Positions 56,655-64,000 of a stretch of 64,000 nucleotides of DNA are shown in pieces (position 1 is the first letter of the stretch; the number at the start of each line of letters is the position of its first letter). The notes below the pieces were generated by a model, which was not told the origin of the DNA, did no database searches, and worked only from the letters and a program-made list of their open reading frames with translations. A program made the position numbers and the translations under genes. This DNA is from JAIDVZ01 sp964486285 (GTDB taxonomy: Bacteria > Verrucomicrobiota > Verrucomicrobiia > Opitutales > JAIRKQ01), in NCBI GenBank assembly GCA_964486285.1, contig CAZALH010000003.1:1-64000 (forward strand). The letters run 5' to 3'.

Positions 56655-57335
56655 TTAAATAACAAATCGCTTAGGTGCTATAATAATTACAAATTCTCCT
56701 TTAACAGAGACTTTAATTAAATTTTCTTTAATGTCTATTAAATTTCCAATAAAAAATTGTTCATGAATTTTTGTAATCTCTTTAGCGACACATATACACC
56801 GGGTATCTTCTAATACCTTAGAAGCATCTTCTAGAAATTTCAATAAACGATGGCAAGATTCATAAAAAATTAAACTATAATCAAAGTTAGAATATTTTTC
56901 AAAAACTTTTACCCTCGCTGCAGATTTATTGGGTAAAAATCCTAAAAATAAAAATCCATCACTCGGTAATCCAGAACAAACTAATGCCGATAATGCAGCA
57001 CATGCACCTGGGACAATGCTCACTTTAATATTATTTTTATGACATGCACGAACAATTCGAAACCCTGGATCACTAATACATGGCATACCTGCATCACTAA
57101 TTAAACAAATATTTTTGCCTGCTTGTAACTTCGATAGTAAAATTTCACTCATCTGGACTTCATTATCATCTCGATAACTGATCAATGGTTTGCAAACATC
57201 AAATTTTGACAACAATCTGGAACTTATCCTTGTATCTTCGCAAATTATAATATCACACATCTGCAAACATTTTACCGCACGATATGAAATATCCTCTAAA
57301 TTTCCTATAGGGGTACCTACTATATATAATCCCAC
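56655..57335 (-). CDS. rsmI: 16S rRNA 2'-O-ribose C1402 methyltransferase RsmI
   Basis: The 226-residue protein has the tetrapyrrole methylase fold of RsmI: LYIVGTPIGNLEDISYRAVKCLQ at the start, ICEDTRISSRLL, ISDAGMPCISDPGFRIVRAC and VPGACAALSALVCSGLPSDGFLFLGFLP. It methylates C1402 in the ribosomal decoding centre. The C-terminal part is shorter than in E. coli (286 residues), which is common outside Proteobacteria. The stop of the small lipoprotein gene is three bases upstream. Confidence 0.95.
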   Translation of the reverse strand: MGLYIVGTPIGNLEDISYRAVKCLQMCDIIICEDTRISSRLLSKFDVCKPLISYRDDNEVQMSEILLSKLQAGKNICLISDAGMPCISDPGFRIVRACHKNNIKVSIVPGACAALSALVCSGLPSDGFLFLGFLPNKSAARVKVFEKYSNFDYSLIFYESCHRLLKFLEDASKVLEDTRCICVAKEITKIHEQFFIGNLIDIKENLIKVSVKGEFVIIIAPKRFVI

Positions 57336-57338
57336 GAA

Positions 57339-57530
57339 TTATTGTCCATTTTTAAAGTGATTAGACGCATTGACATGGGAATCAGTTTGATTAGTGACTT
57401 GCGACCCACTATCCCAGCTAGCCGGACGTGCCCACGGTAACTTAGAAGATGCCGGATCCCTTGTTGAAGAACATCCAAACAAAGCAGCTGATAATAAAAA
57501 TAATAGCATCCAAAAACGGAAAGAGTTCAT
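57339..57530 (-). CDS. small lipoprotein
   Basis: The 63-residue protein starts MNSFRFWMLLFLLSAALFGC, with the lipid cysteine at C20, followed by SSTRDP and a Pro/Trp-rich LPWARPASWDSG stretch. Short lipoproteins with this LPWxRPxxWxxG pattern occur in Verrucomicrobiota as far as I recall, with no known role. It is the first gene of the leftward rsmI-accA run. The upstream in-frame start at 57557 adds nine residues without a signal pattern, so I prefer 57530. Confidence 0.7.
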   Translation of the reverse strand: MNSFRFWMLLFLLSAALFGCSSTRDPASSKLPWARPASWDSGSQVTNQTDSHVNASNHFKNGQ

Positions 57531-57661
57531 ATAAGTCAACTTAACCTTATAAAACAAAAGTCAAGGAATTTTCAAAAAACAAAACTGCAAAAAAATACTT
57601 TAAAAAGTAAATATTTTTTTTACAATAAAAATCAGTAACTTTAAAAGTGGAGCAAAAATAT

Positions 57662-58078
57662 ATGCCAAAAACATGTAATAAAAATAAAACACAACCCAAA
57701 CAAAAAACTTCTTCAAGTTCGCCTCGCAAAACAAAAGTAGCAATTTGCGGCAACACTAAAATAGAATATCTCGATACAGATTCCGACGCAGAGTCCGAAT
57801 GTTGTTGTTCTAAAATGGAAAATAGTCTAACAAAAATTATTGCGGAAGTTAATATAGGATTTGGTAATACATTATATATACGTGGGGCTGGATGCGGATT
57901 AAATTGGGAAAAGGGAATTGCTTTAAAGAACCATGATACTAACTTTTGGGCATTAGAACTACCTCAATGCACAGAAGATTTTGAATATAAGCTACTTATC
58001 AATGATAAAATTTGGAATACTGGAGAAAATTTTGTAGCTCATTGCAACAAACAAAATATAGTTAAACCAAAATTTTAA
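57662..58078 (+). CDS. glycogen-binding-like (CBM48/AMPK-beta-type) small protein
   Basis: The 138-residue protein has a basic, Ser/Lys/Thr-rich head (1-30), an acidic stretch with a CCC cluster, and a beta-sandwich-like C-terminal half: VNIGFGNTLYIRGAGCGLNWEKGIAL, then FWALELPQCTEDFEYKLLINDKIWNTGENFVA. This is like the carbohydrate-binding modules of the AMPK-beta/CBM48 type. The role is unknown. I chose the ATG at 57662 since GGAG lies nine bases before it; a GTG five codons upstream is also in frame. Confidence 0.65.
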   Translation: MPKTCNKNKTQPKQKTSSSSPRKTKVAICGNTKIEYLDTDSDAESECCCSKMENSLTKIIAEVNIGFGNTLYIRGAGCGLNWEKGIALKNHDTNFWALELPQCTEDFEYKLLINDKIWNTGENFVAHCNKQNIVKPKF

Positions 58079-58092
58079 TTTTTTACCGAAAT

Positions 58093-59346
58093 CTAACGTA
58101 AACGAGAATTCGGTAAATTATCTTCTTTACGGTATTTTGTTATTGTTCGACGAGCCACATTTATTCCCAATCCTTTCAATAAATCAGCGATTTTTTGATC
58201 ACTCAGTGGCTTAACAGATCGCTGTAATATTTTTTTTATTTCTGTCTTAATAAAAGTTGAAGAATATCCATTGACATTAGAATCGAAGAAAAAATCCATT
58301 TTCTTAATACCGAAAGGAGTATCAGCGTATTTCCCCAATATTGCACGACTAACAGTGGAAATGTTTACATTTATATCACTTGCAATTTCTTTTAAAGATA
58401 ACCCTTTAAGCCATTTTTGCCCAAATTCAAAGAACTGTTGCTGCCGGCTTAAAATAGCATTTGCAATTTTATATAAAGTTGTATTGCGTTTTTGAATGGC
58501 ATTAGAAAGCCACTTAACCTTCTTTGCACAATTTCTCATGTATTCTATCGTTGAAGCTTGTTCTGATAATGAAAAAACATCTTTATATATCTTACTAAAC
58601 CGTATTTCCGGATAATATGATTCATTAATTTCAATTTTCCATTCACCATTTACTTTAGAAAATTTTACATCTGGAACAATTTCAAGTGCGTCCTCTGAAT
58701 GAAAAAAAGACAAAGGTGAAAAATTCAATTTCATTACAAGATGGCTAATTTTTTTAACTTTCTCAATAGAAATAGACTCTTTTTTTGCTATTTTTTTAAA
58801 AAAACCGTGCAATATATCCTCAAGATGATCCTGAATTAAGTTAATAGTTAAGTTTTTAACGTCACCTTCTGGTAAAGTATTTTTAACTTGTATTATTAAT
58901 GCTTCTGCAAGATTACTTGATGATAAACCATACGGGTGTAAATTTTTTAATTCATCACTAATATTTTCTACTTCCCTTTCTGGGACATGAAATTTTTCAG
59001 CAATTGATGTAAAATTTCCATGAAAAAAACCACGTTCATCCAAATTGTAAATAATTTCTAACAAAATATCTTGCTTTTCTTGTGTCCAATCTGGAATTTG
59101 GGCTAAAATATATTCTTCAATAGGTTGTTTATCTTTTATTAATGCTAAATATTCATTGTTTTTATCGTAATTTTCTGAAGTATTTTTATCATACTTAACA
59201 AGTTCCATCGCTGGGTTTATTCTATATTCTTTGAGAACAAATTCTCGCAATTCTACGACATTCATCTGCAGCACATTCAGAGAATTAATCATCGCAAGAC
59301 CAATTTTCTGAACATTCTTTTGTTCACTATTAAGTAATACATTCAA
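58093..59346 (-). CDS. rpoN: RNA polymerase sigma-54 factor
   Basis: The 417-residue protein has a short region I (about 1-45) without the usual Gln-rich run, the core-binding domain (about 70-190), and the DNA-binding part with GLSLKEIASDINVNISTVSRAI and the RpoN box VARRTITKYR near residue 400. Sigma-54 needs an AAA+ activator; the NtrC-like protein at 301-1524 is a candidate. It is the last gene of a leftward FliO-like/tatD/rpoN run, ten bases after tatD. Confidence 0.95.
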   Translation of the reverse strand: MNVLLNSEQKNVQKIGLAMINSLNVLQMNVVELREFVLKEYRINPAMELVKYDKNTSENYDKNNEYLALIKDKQPIEEYILAQIPDWTQEKQDILLEIIYNLDERGFFHGNFTSIAEKFHVPEREVENISDELKNLHPYGLSSSNLAEALIIQVKNTLPEGDVKNLTINLIQDHLEDILHGFFKKIAKKESISIEKVKKISHLVMKLNFSPLSFFHSEDALEIVPDVKFSKVNGEWKIEINESYYPEIRFSKIYKDVFSLSEQASTIEYMRNCAKKVKWLSNAIQKRNTTLYKIANAILSRQQQFFEFGQKWLKGLSLKEIASDINVNISTVSRAILGKYADTPFGIKKMDFFFDSNVNGYSSTFIKTEIKKILQRSVKPLSDQKIADLLKGLGINVARRTITKYRKEDNLPNSRLR

Positions 59347-59355
59347 ATTAAATAC

Positions 59356-60138
59356 CTACTTCGCTGAAATACTAAAAAACCTAACAGTATTATCAAATAT
59401 TTGATCCAGCACGTTTTTATTTTCTAAAAAATTAGCTACAAACTCTGCAGTCGCTGAAATAAACGCTGGTTCATTTTCTCTTCCACGATATGGAACAGGA
59501 GATAAATATGGGCAATCTGTCTCCAACAAAACCTTGCTTAAATCTGCAATTTTTAAGGCATCCCTAACCGCACTAGCACTTTTATATGTAACAATTCCAG
59601 AAAAAGAAACATATACCCCGACCTCTTTCAAAATTAACATTTCTTTTTCAGAATACGCAAAGCAGTGAAATAAAATTTTATCTCCACTAATCCCTGAATT
59701 TATTAATATATCAAAAGTATCATCAAAAGCATCTCTAGAATGAACAACGACTGGTAAATTATTTTTTGCAGCAAAATCTAACTGTCTAATAAATAAATCT
59801 TTTTGAGCATCAATTATACCATGTTTGCTATCATCATTCGGTAAAAAATGATAATCCAATCCAATTTCACCAATTGCACATGGGATTTTCTCAATGGAAA
59901 AAAATTCATCTAAATTTACATCTTTTACCTCTGTTGCATATGTTGGATGTATTCCAACGGTATAATCAATATCATTATACATTTTAGATAAAATGGTATT
60001 TTCTTTACAATCTTCCAGGTTTGTCCCGATTGAAATAAAATGCCTAATGCCATTAAATCTAGCACGTTCTAAGACGATATCAATGTTATCGTTTTTTAAA
60101 AATCCATCCAAATGACAGTGACTATCTATTAATTTCAT
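59356..60138 (-). CDS. tatD: TatD-family metal-dependent deoxyribonuclease
   Basis: The 260-residue TIM-barrel hydrolase has the HxH motif LIDSHCHLDGF, GEIGLDYHF with the bridging glutamate, VVHSRDAFDDTFDIL, ILFHCFAYSEKEM and LLETDCPYLSPVPYRGRENEP. Family members are Mg-dependent DNA nucleases. It starts within the 3' end of the FliO-like gene (17-base overlap) and precedes rpoN. Confidence 0.94.
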   Translation of the reverse strand: MKLIDSHCHLDGFLKNDNIDIVLERARFNGIRHFISIGTNLEDCKENTILSKMYNDIDYTVGIHPTYATEVKDVNLDEFFSIEKIPCAIGEIGLDYHFLPNDDSKHGIIDAQKDLFIRQLDFAAKNNLPVVVHSRDAFDDTFDILINSGISGDKILFHCFAYSEKEMLILKEVGVYVSFSGIVTYKSASAVRDALKIADLSKVLLETDCPYLSPVPYRGRENEPAFISATAEFVANFLENKNVLDQIFDNTVRFFSISAK

Positions 60139-60457
60139 TTTCTAATTCTTTCCATTCACCTAGTTTACAAGAATGTTCCTGATCAACAAAAAACAAAATC
60201 TTTTTTTTGCAACAAGAAACAAAATATAAACACCTTTTGCCATATAAAAATTTTACATCAAGAATGCGAATTTGATCATCTTTTTTTAAATTTTTCTTTG
60301 CAAAATGTTTTATACAATTTCCACGTTTACAAATTTTAACAACTAAAAACCCTATTAAACTAAAAGTTGTTAAAAAAAGCAAAACAACCATTACTGAATG
60401 TAAAAAATCATTATTAGTACATTGTTCAACATTTAGAAAATTTAACAGAGAATACAT
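60122..60457 (-). CDS. small membrane protein, FliO-like
   Basis: The 111-residue protein has one membrane segment (about 23-43) and a cytoplasmic tail with IRILDVKFLYGKRCLYFVSCCKKKILFFVDQEHSCKLGEW. This is similar in pattern to FliO-type proteins (basic loop, then strands for a small beta domain). FliO assists assembly of the FliP/SctR ring in flagella. The similarity is weak and the window has no flagellar genes. It overlaps tatD by 17 bases. Confidence 0.4.
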   Translation of the reverse strand: MYSLLNFLNVEQCTNNDFLHSVMVVLLFLTTFSLIGFLVVKICKRGNCIKHFAKKNLKKDDQIRILDVKFLYGKRCLYFVSCCKKKILFFVDQEHSCKLGEWKELENEINR

Positions 60458-60554
60458 ATTACACCAGAAATAAAATCTGAGAAAAATTTTTCAAAGAAAT
60501 TTAATAAATAAAAAATTTTTCAAAATCTTATTGAAAAACAATACCAAATTAAAT

Positions 60555-60570
60555 TGGCACAAGATATGCA
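60555..60570 (+). promoter_or_regulatory. sigma-54-like -24/-12 site
   Basis: The sequence TGGCACAAGATATGCA matches the sigma-54 consensus TGGCAC-N5-TTGCA in all but one defined base, with the correct ten-base spacing between GG and GC. It lies at the start of the orphan gene at 60566. One such near match may arise by chance in a window of this size, so confidence is low. Confidence 0.3.
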
Positions 60571-61087
60571 AATATTAGTAATGACACCTACCATATTTCA
60601 ATGCATTAAAGATAAAAAAGAAACAGATGTTATTGAAAAAATAATTAATATAGTCCATCAGTTAGATATTAAAAATATCATTATTCTCACTGAAAAAGAA
60701 GAAAAAATAAATCTATTAAAATACAACATCGACTTCAAAGTAATAAAAACTAAAGACATTTTTGACACTTTAATTCAAATTACTCGAAATTACACAAAGC
60801 TCGTATTATTTATTCTCCTTCATAAAGGTGAATATTGTCTATTTAATGAATATTTAAAAAATAAACATGCCCCCCAAGTGTGTTTCTTAGATATCACTAC
60901 CGACAACAGTTTTGATCAAGACGAATATATACAGATTAACGACGATGACACCGATAAAAACAACTCAATGTTACATTCTAAAAAGAAAGCTTACAAATAT
61001 CGAAATTTAAATAAAACTTCATTACCTTTTTTTAAAGTTTATAAATTTCCATGGATACACATCCATCAAATTAATATCCCATCCTAA
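60566..61087 (+). CDS. hypothetical protein, overlaps convergent oppA-like gene
   Basis: I do not recognise this 173-residue protein. It has an alpha-beta look in the first half (IKNIIILTEKEEKINLL, KVIKTKDIFDTLIQI), then an acidic loop (ITDDDTDKN-like) and a basic end. No signal peptide or membrane segment. The last 66 bases overlap the 3' end of the oppA-like gene on the other strand, which is unusual here, so the true stop or the gene itself is open to doubt. ATG 60566 has no Shine-Dalgarno sequence; a TTG at 60554 is also in frame. Confidence 0.45.
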   Translation: MQILVMTPTIFQCIKDKKETDVIEKIINIVHQLDIKNIIILTEKEEKINLLKYNIDFKVIKTKDIFDTLIQITRNYTKLVLFILLHKGEYCLFNEYLKNKHAPQVCFLDITTDNSFDQDEYIQINDDDTDKNNSMLHSKKKAYKYRNLNKTSLPFFKVYKFPWIHIHQINIPS

Positions 61088-62650
61088 CACACGATCTTTC
61101 ATCAAGACGATATTACTTTCAAAATATAATGGAATTATTGGCATGTTATTTATTAAAAAATTCTCTGCATGTTTTAAAATTTGTAAGCGTACTTGTAAAT
61201 CATAAGAATTTGAAGCTGTTTTAAGCAAATTATCATACTCCGAATTGTTCCATTTACAGTAATTCTGTTGACTTAAACCAGAAAATAAACTCAAGAACGT
61301 TATTGGGTCTGGGTAATCTCCAAACCACTCACCAAAAGAAATATCGAAATTTCCCTGTTTACGTTCTGATAAAAATCTATCCCACTGTTGATATTCAATA
61401 TCAATCTCTATATTAAGATTATCTTTTAATTCCTTTTTTAAGAATTCTGCAATAACTCGATACTTTTGTCTATTATTACATATCAACCTTAGTCGCGGGA
61501 AGTTTTCTCCATTAGGATATCCTGATCTTTTTAACAATTCTCGTGCATAGTTTAAATCTTCATTAAACAAAGGATCTGCTTTATACTCATCAAACAATGT
61601 AGGAATTAAGCCATAAGCTGCACTCAAGACATCACGAGGTAATAAAGTCAGTAACTTTTCACGATTTATACCCACCGCCAAAGCTATTCTAACATTGCGA
61701 TCATTTAAAGGTACAACTGATGTGTTTAAATAAAAAAAACAGCACCCAAAGCATGGAGATATTTTAATCTCTTTCTCATCAATGCTATTAGCGATATCAT
61801 TGACTGTTTCACTGCCCGAAATAGTATCAACAACATTATAAGGAATAACATCAATGGTATTTTCTTGAAACATTTTTAGAATCTCGCTGTCGTTATCAAC
61901 TACCCATTGTATATTATCTATCTTGAGATTATCGTAGTCCCAGTAATAAGGATTTTTTTCTAAAACAACATTTTTACCTGATTGATATGATGAAATGATA
62001 AACGGACCATTAGATATAATGTTAGGATAGACATCATTCCAAACCTCAGAAAATTCTCCAAAATTTTTCAAGGATTCACATACCATTTTGTTTAACGGAT
62101 ACCAACAAGGTTGCATGATAAAATATATAAAAGAACCACATGGATTTTCTAACTCTATTCTTAAAGTATGTTTATTAATAGCACTTATTCCAACTTTATT
62201 AAAATCTCTTATTTCGCGGTCATAAAATTTTTTAGCATTCTTTAATGGAAAAAACATTTCAATAAAAGAACATCCCAAGCGCGATGACAGTGCGCGCTTA
62301 GCAGAAAAAACGAAATCATCAGCTGTTACAAAATCACCATTAGACCATCTGGCATCTTTTCTTAAGTAAAATTCATAAACCTTACCATCTTCCGAAATGT
62401 TCCACTTTTCTGCCACTCCTGGCATAGGGTTATACGTTTTTGGTTCAGGAACTAGCAAGCCTTCAAAAACAGCACTCAATATTTTAATCTCCGTGATATT
62501 AGAAACCACCTGCGGATCTACGTTTATAATATCTTTTATACTGCCTATTACTAATGTTTTATTTTCTCGTGAAACAGAATTTTTCGTACATCCACTAAAA
62601 CATAAAGCTAATATAAGTGACAATAAAAATTTCTTTATGCTAGTTATCAT
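61022..62650 (-). CDS. peptide ABC transporter substrate-binding lipoprotein (OppA-like)
   Basis: The 542-residue protein has a lipoprotein signal with the lipid cysteine at C21 (LCFSGC) and a family 5 solute-binding domain: LVIGSIKDIINVDPQ near the start, GLLVPEPKTYNPMPGVAEKWNISEDGKVYEFYLRKDARWSNGDFVTADDFVFSAKRAL, and the late FGEWFGDYPDPITFLSLF. It captures oligopeptides in the periplasm. No permease or ATPase is adjacent. Its 3' end overlaps a convergent orphan by 66 bases. Confidence 0.93.
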   Translation of the reverse strand: MITSIKKFLLSLILALCFSGCTKNSVSRENKTLVIGSIKDIINVDPQVVSNITEIKILSAVFEGLLVPEPKTYNPMPGVAEKWNISEDGKVYEFYLRKDARWSNGDFVTADDFVFSAKRALSSRLGCSFIEMFFPLKNAKKFYDREIRDFNKVGISAINKHTLRIELENPCGSFIYFIMQPCWYPLNKMVCESLKNFGEFSEVWNDVYPNIISNGPFIISSYQSGKNVVLEKNPYYWDYDNLKIDNIQWVVDNDSEILKMFQENTIDVIPYNVVDTISGSETVNDIANSIDEKEIKISPCFGCCFFYLNTSVVPLNDRNVRIALAVGINREKLLTLLPRDVLSAAYGLIPTLFDEYKADPLFNEDLNYARELLKRSGYPNGENFPRLRLICNNRQKYRVIAEFLKKELKDNLNIEIDIEYQQWDRFLSERKQGNFDISFGEWFGDYPDPITFLSLFSGLSQQNYCKWNNSEYDNLLKTASNSYDLQVRLQILKHAENFLINNMPIIPLYFESNIVLMKDRVLGWDINLMDVYPWKFINFKKR

Positions 62651-62847
62651 TTTTTAAGTGAAATTACCTATACTAGATATTAAATTGAGTAGCAAATTGA
62701 TATACTATTTTTTTTAGTCAAATATTTTCTTTAAAAAAAAGACATCACATGAAAAATTCTAACATCATTTTTTTAGCATACTTTTTTTAACGATTTACCT
62801 TGCAAAATTTTTCCATAAAATACTAGACTATTGCTCATTTGTGAAAA

Positions 62848-63834
62848 ATGTTTGTTGATGAAGTAAAAAATATTCACTTATCTGCCGGTAAGGGTGGCGA
62901 TGGTTGTCTAAGCTTTCGTCGAGAAAAATTTATTCCTAAGGGTGGACCAAATGGAGGAGATGGTGGTAATGGAGGGAATGTTATTTTACTTGGTAATGAA
63001 AATATTAACGATCTAACTGAATATCGCTTTAAACCACATGCCAAAGCTAAAAATGGACAACCAGGAATGGGCAGTTCAATGCATGGAAAAAATGGTGCAA
63101 ACTGCATATTAAATGTTCCCATAGGGACTGTAGTGTTTAGTGCTACAACCAATAATTTTGTCTGCGAAATCACATCAAATAACGAACAGATCACTTTATT
63201 AAGAGGTGGTAAAGGTGGTAAGGGCAACGAAAATTTTAAGACATCTACCAATCAAACACCTCGACATACAACACCTGGGGAACCAGGAGAATATGGAATA
63301 TTTAATTTTATCCTAAAAACAATAGCAGACGTTGGATTAATTGGGTTTCCAAATGCTGGGAAATCTACATTGATGTCTATACTAACTGATGCTACTCCTA
63401 AAATTGGCAATTACCCTTTTACAACGCTGCATGCGAATGTTGGAATATTAAGAAATAATACACAAAAAGCAATTATCGCAGATATTCCAGGTTTGGTTAA
63501 AGACGCCCATAAAAATAAAGGATTAGGTATAAAATTTTTGAAACATATCGAAAGATGCAAAGCTTTAATATATTTACTTGATATGTCAGGGACAGATAAC
63601 AGAGATCCAGCTGATGATTTTACTGACATAAAGTCAGAATTATTTTACTACGACAAGTCACTGTTACAAAAAAAATCATTAGTTGTTGCTAATAAGATGG
63701 ATGTTCCATCTTCTAAAAGATACTTGAGGGAATTTAAACAAAAGCACAAAGTCCCAGTGTTGAGTATTTCTTGCCACCTACGCACAGGAATTGAAGATTT
63801 AATAAAGCATATCTTTGAATTAATCCAGGGTTAA
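62848..63834 (+). CDS. obg: GTPase Obg
   Basis: The 328-residue GTPase has the glycine-rich Obg fold (1-155, many GGxGGxGG runs) and a G domain (about 158-328) with GFPNAGKSTLM, switch region, DIPGLVKDA, and NKMD. It is the short form without the C-terminal OCT domain. Obg takes part in large ribosomal subunit assembly and stress response. Its stop overlaps the stop of nrdR on the other strand by three bases. Confidence 0.97.
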   Translation: MFVDEVKNIHLSAGKGGDGCLSFRREKFIPKGGPNGGDGGNGGNVILLGNENINDLTEYRFKPHAKAKNGQPGMGSSMHGKNGANCILNVPIGTVVFSATTNNFVCEITSNNEQITLLRGGKGGKGNENFKTSTNQTPRHTTPGEPGEYGIFNFILKTIADVGLIGFPNAGKSTLMSILTDATPKIGNYPFTTLHANVGILRNNTQKAIIADIPGLVKDAHKNKGLGIKFLKHIERCKALIYLLDMSGTDNRDPADDFTDIKSELFYYDKSLLQKKSLVVANKMDVPSSKRYLREFKQKHKVPVLSISCHLRTGIEDLIKHIFELIQG

Positions 63835-64000
63835 TAATTTTCGTCTAGATTCAGCAACTGACATTCTGAAGTAAATTCTTCCGTAGATTTAAAGTTTTTA
63901 TAAACACTTGCAAATCGGATGTAAGCAACTGGATAAGTACATTTTAGTTCGTCCATTATTACCTGTCCGATAAACTGAGATTCTACTTTTTCAGTGCGTA
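63831..64000 (-). CDS. nrdR: transcriptional repressor NrdR, C-terminal fragment
   Basis: Translation of the minus strand from the window end gives 55 residues ending in TAA at 63833-63831. They contain QVIMDELKCTYPVAYIRFASVYKNFKS, which matches the end of the NrdR ATP-cone domain (usual form VAYVRFASVYRSF). NrdR represses ribonucleotide reductase genes when dATP is high. The zinc-ribbon DNA-binding part lies outside the window. Confidence 0.92.
   Translation of the reverse strand, partial: RTEKVESQFIGQVIMDELKCTYPVAYIRFASVYKNFKSTEEFTSECQLLNLDENY

Noticed and set aside
62874..63251. Long open frame on the minus strand opposite obg (125 codons).
   Set aside because: It is the Pro-rich mirror of the Gly-rich Obg fold and has no independent support.
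1..64000. CRISPR arrays, insertion sequences and prophage genes.
   Set aside because: I saw no regularly spaced repeats, no transposase or integrase, and no phage structural gene. The repeats found are short coding repeats at the N gaps.

Overview
The window is AT-rich and densely coded on both strands. It reads as the chromosome of a host-dependent Gram-negative bacterium. Evidence for the host-associated life style is an ATP/ADP translocase (19629-21173), parts of a type III secretion system (T3SS) in two loci (16329-18618 and 35477-37731), an OTU-type cysteine protease (32496-33752), an Inc-like protein with a double hydrophobic segment (25644-26715), a kinase-fold-like orphan (23053-24528), and transporters for biotin, amino acids and peptides. 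LpxI, KdsA, MlaE/F/D-type lipid transport and a RND pump show an outer membrane with LPS. Scattered T3SS genes, Tlc, a sigma-54/NtrC pair in which NtrC lacks its DNA-binding end, a SNF2 helicase, a eukaryote-like UDP-sugar pyrophosphorylase and a V-type pyrophosphatase together suggest the PVC group. I favour a Verrucomicrobiota endosymbiont or a deep Chlamydiota relative. This is inference from gene content; no 16S gene is present.

Layout. 1-8.2 kb: end of a RND pump, NtrC-like regulator, gpmI, orphan ABC permease, fabG-acpP-fabF, ftsQ. 8.2-11.8 kb: tRNA-Leu, bioY, tRNA-Ser, a cupin and an aldo/keto reductase with unusually strong ribosome binding sites, HIT and a signal-peptide Nudix protein. 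11.9-18.6 kb: ACT protein, enolase, MCE/PqiC-like lipid transport genes, tsaB, sctR and a split sctQ. 18.7-28.6 kb: folD, tlc, pyrG, kinase-like orphan, lpxI, Inc-like protein, mlaF-mlaE. 28.7-37.7 kb: rpsT, antiporter, mnmG, OTU protease, glyS, T3SS chaperone and secretin. 37.8-48.6 kb: lysS, gmk-rsmD-murJ, amino acid permease, tRNA-Arg, thiamine pyrophosphokinase, a second antiporter, dciA-like gene and SNF2 helicase. 48.7-57.5 kb: a leftward eight-gene run (lipoprotein, rsmI, accA, ftsB-like, UDP-sugar pyrophosphorylase, phosphohexomutase, kdsA, hppA). 57.6-64 kb: glycogen-binding-like protein, rpoN, tatD, FliO-like gene, an orphan, oppA-like lipoprotein, obg and the end of nrdR.

How it fits together. 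Glycolysis (gpmI, eno), lipid synthesis (fabF, acpP, fabG, accA), LPS (lpxI, kdsA), division and wall (ftsQ, ftsB-like, murJ) and translation are kept. Imported ATP, pyrophosphate-driven ion pumping and Na+/H+ exchange can supply energy and ion gradients. The secretion genes and the candidate effectors are the accessory part. Three 100-N assembly gaps fall in low-complexity stretches of exactly these secretion-related genes, so those proteins are incomplete here. Many housekeeping genes have no visible Shine-Dalgarno sequence, which makes several start codons uncertain.
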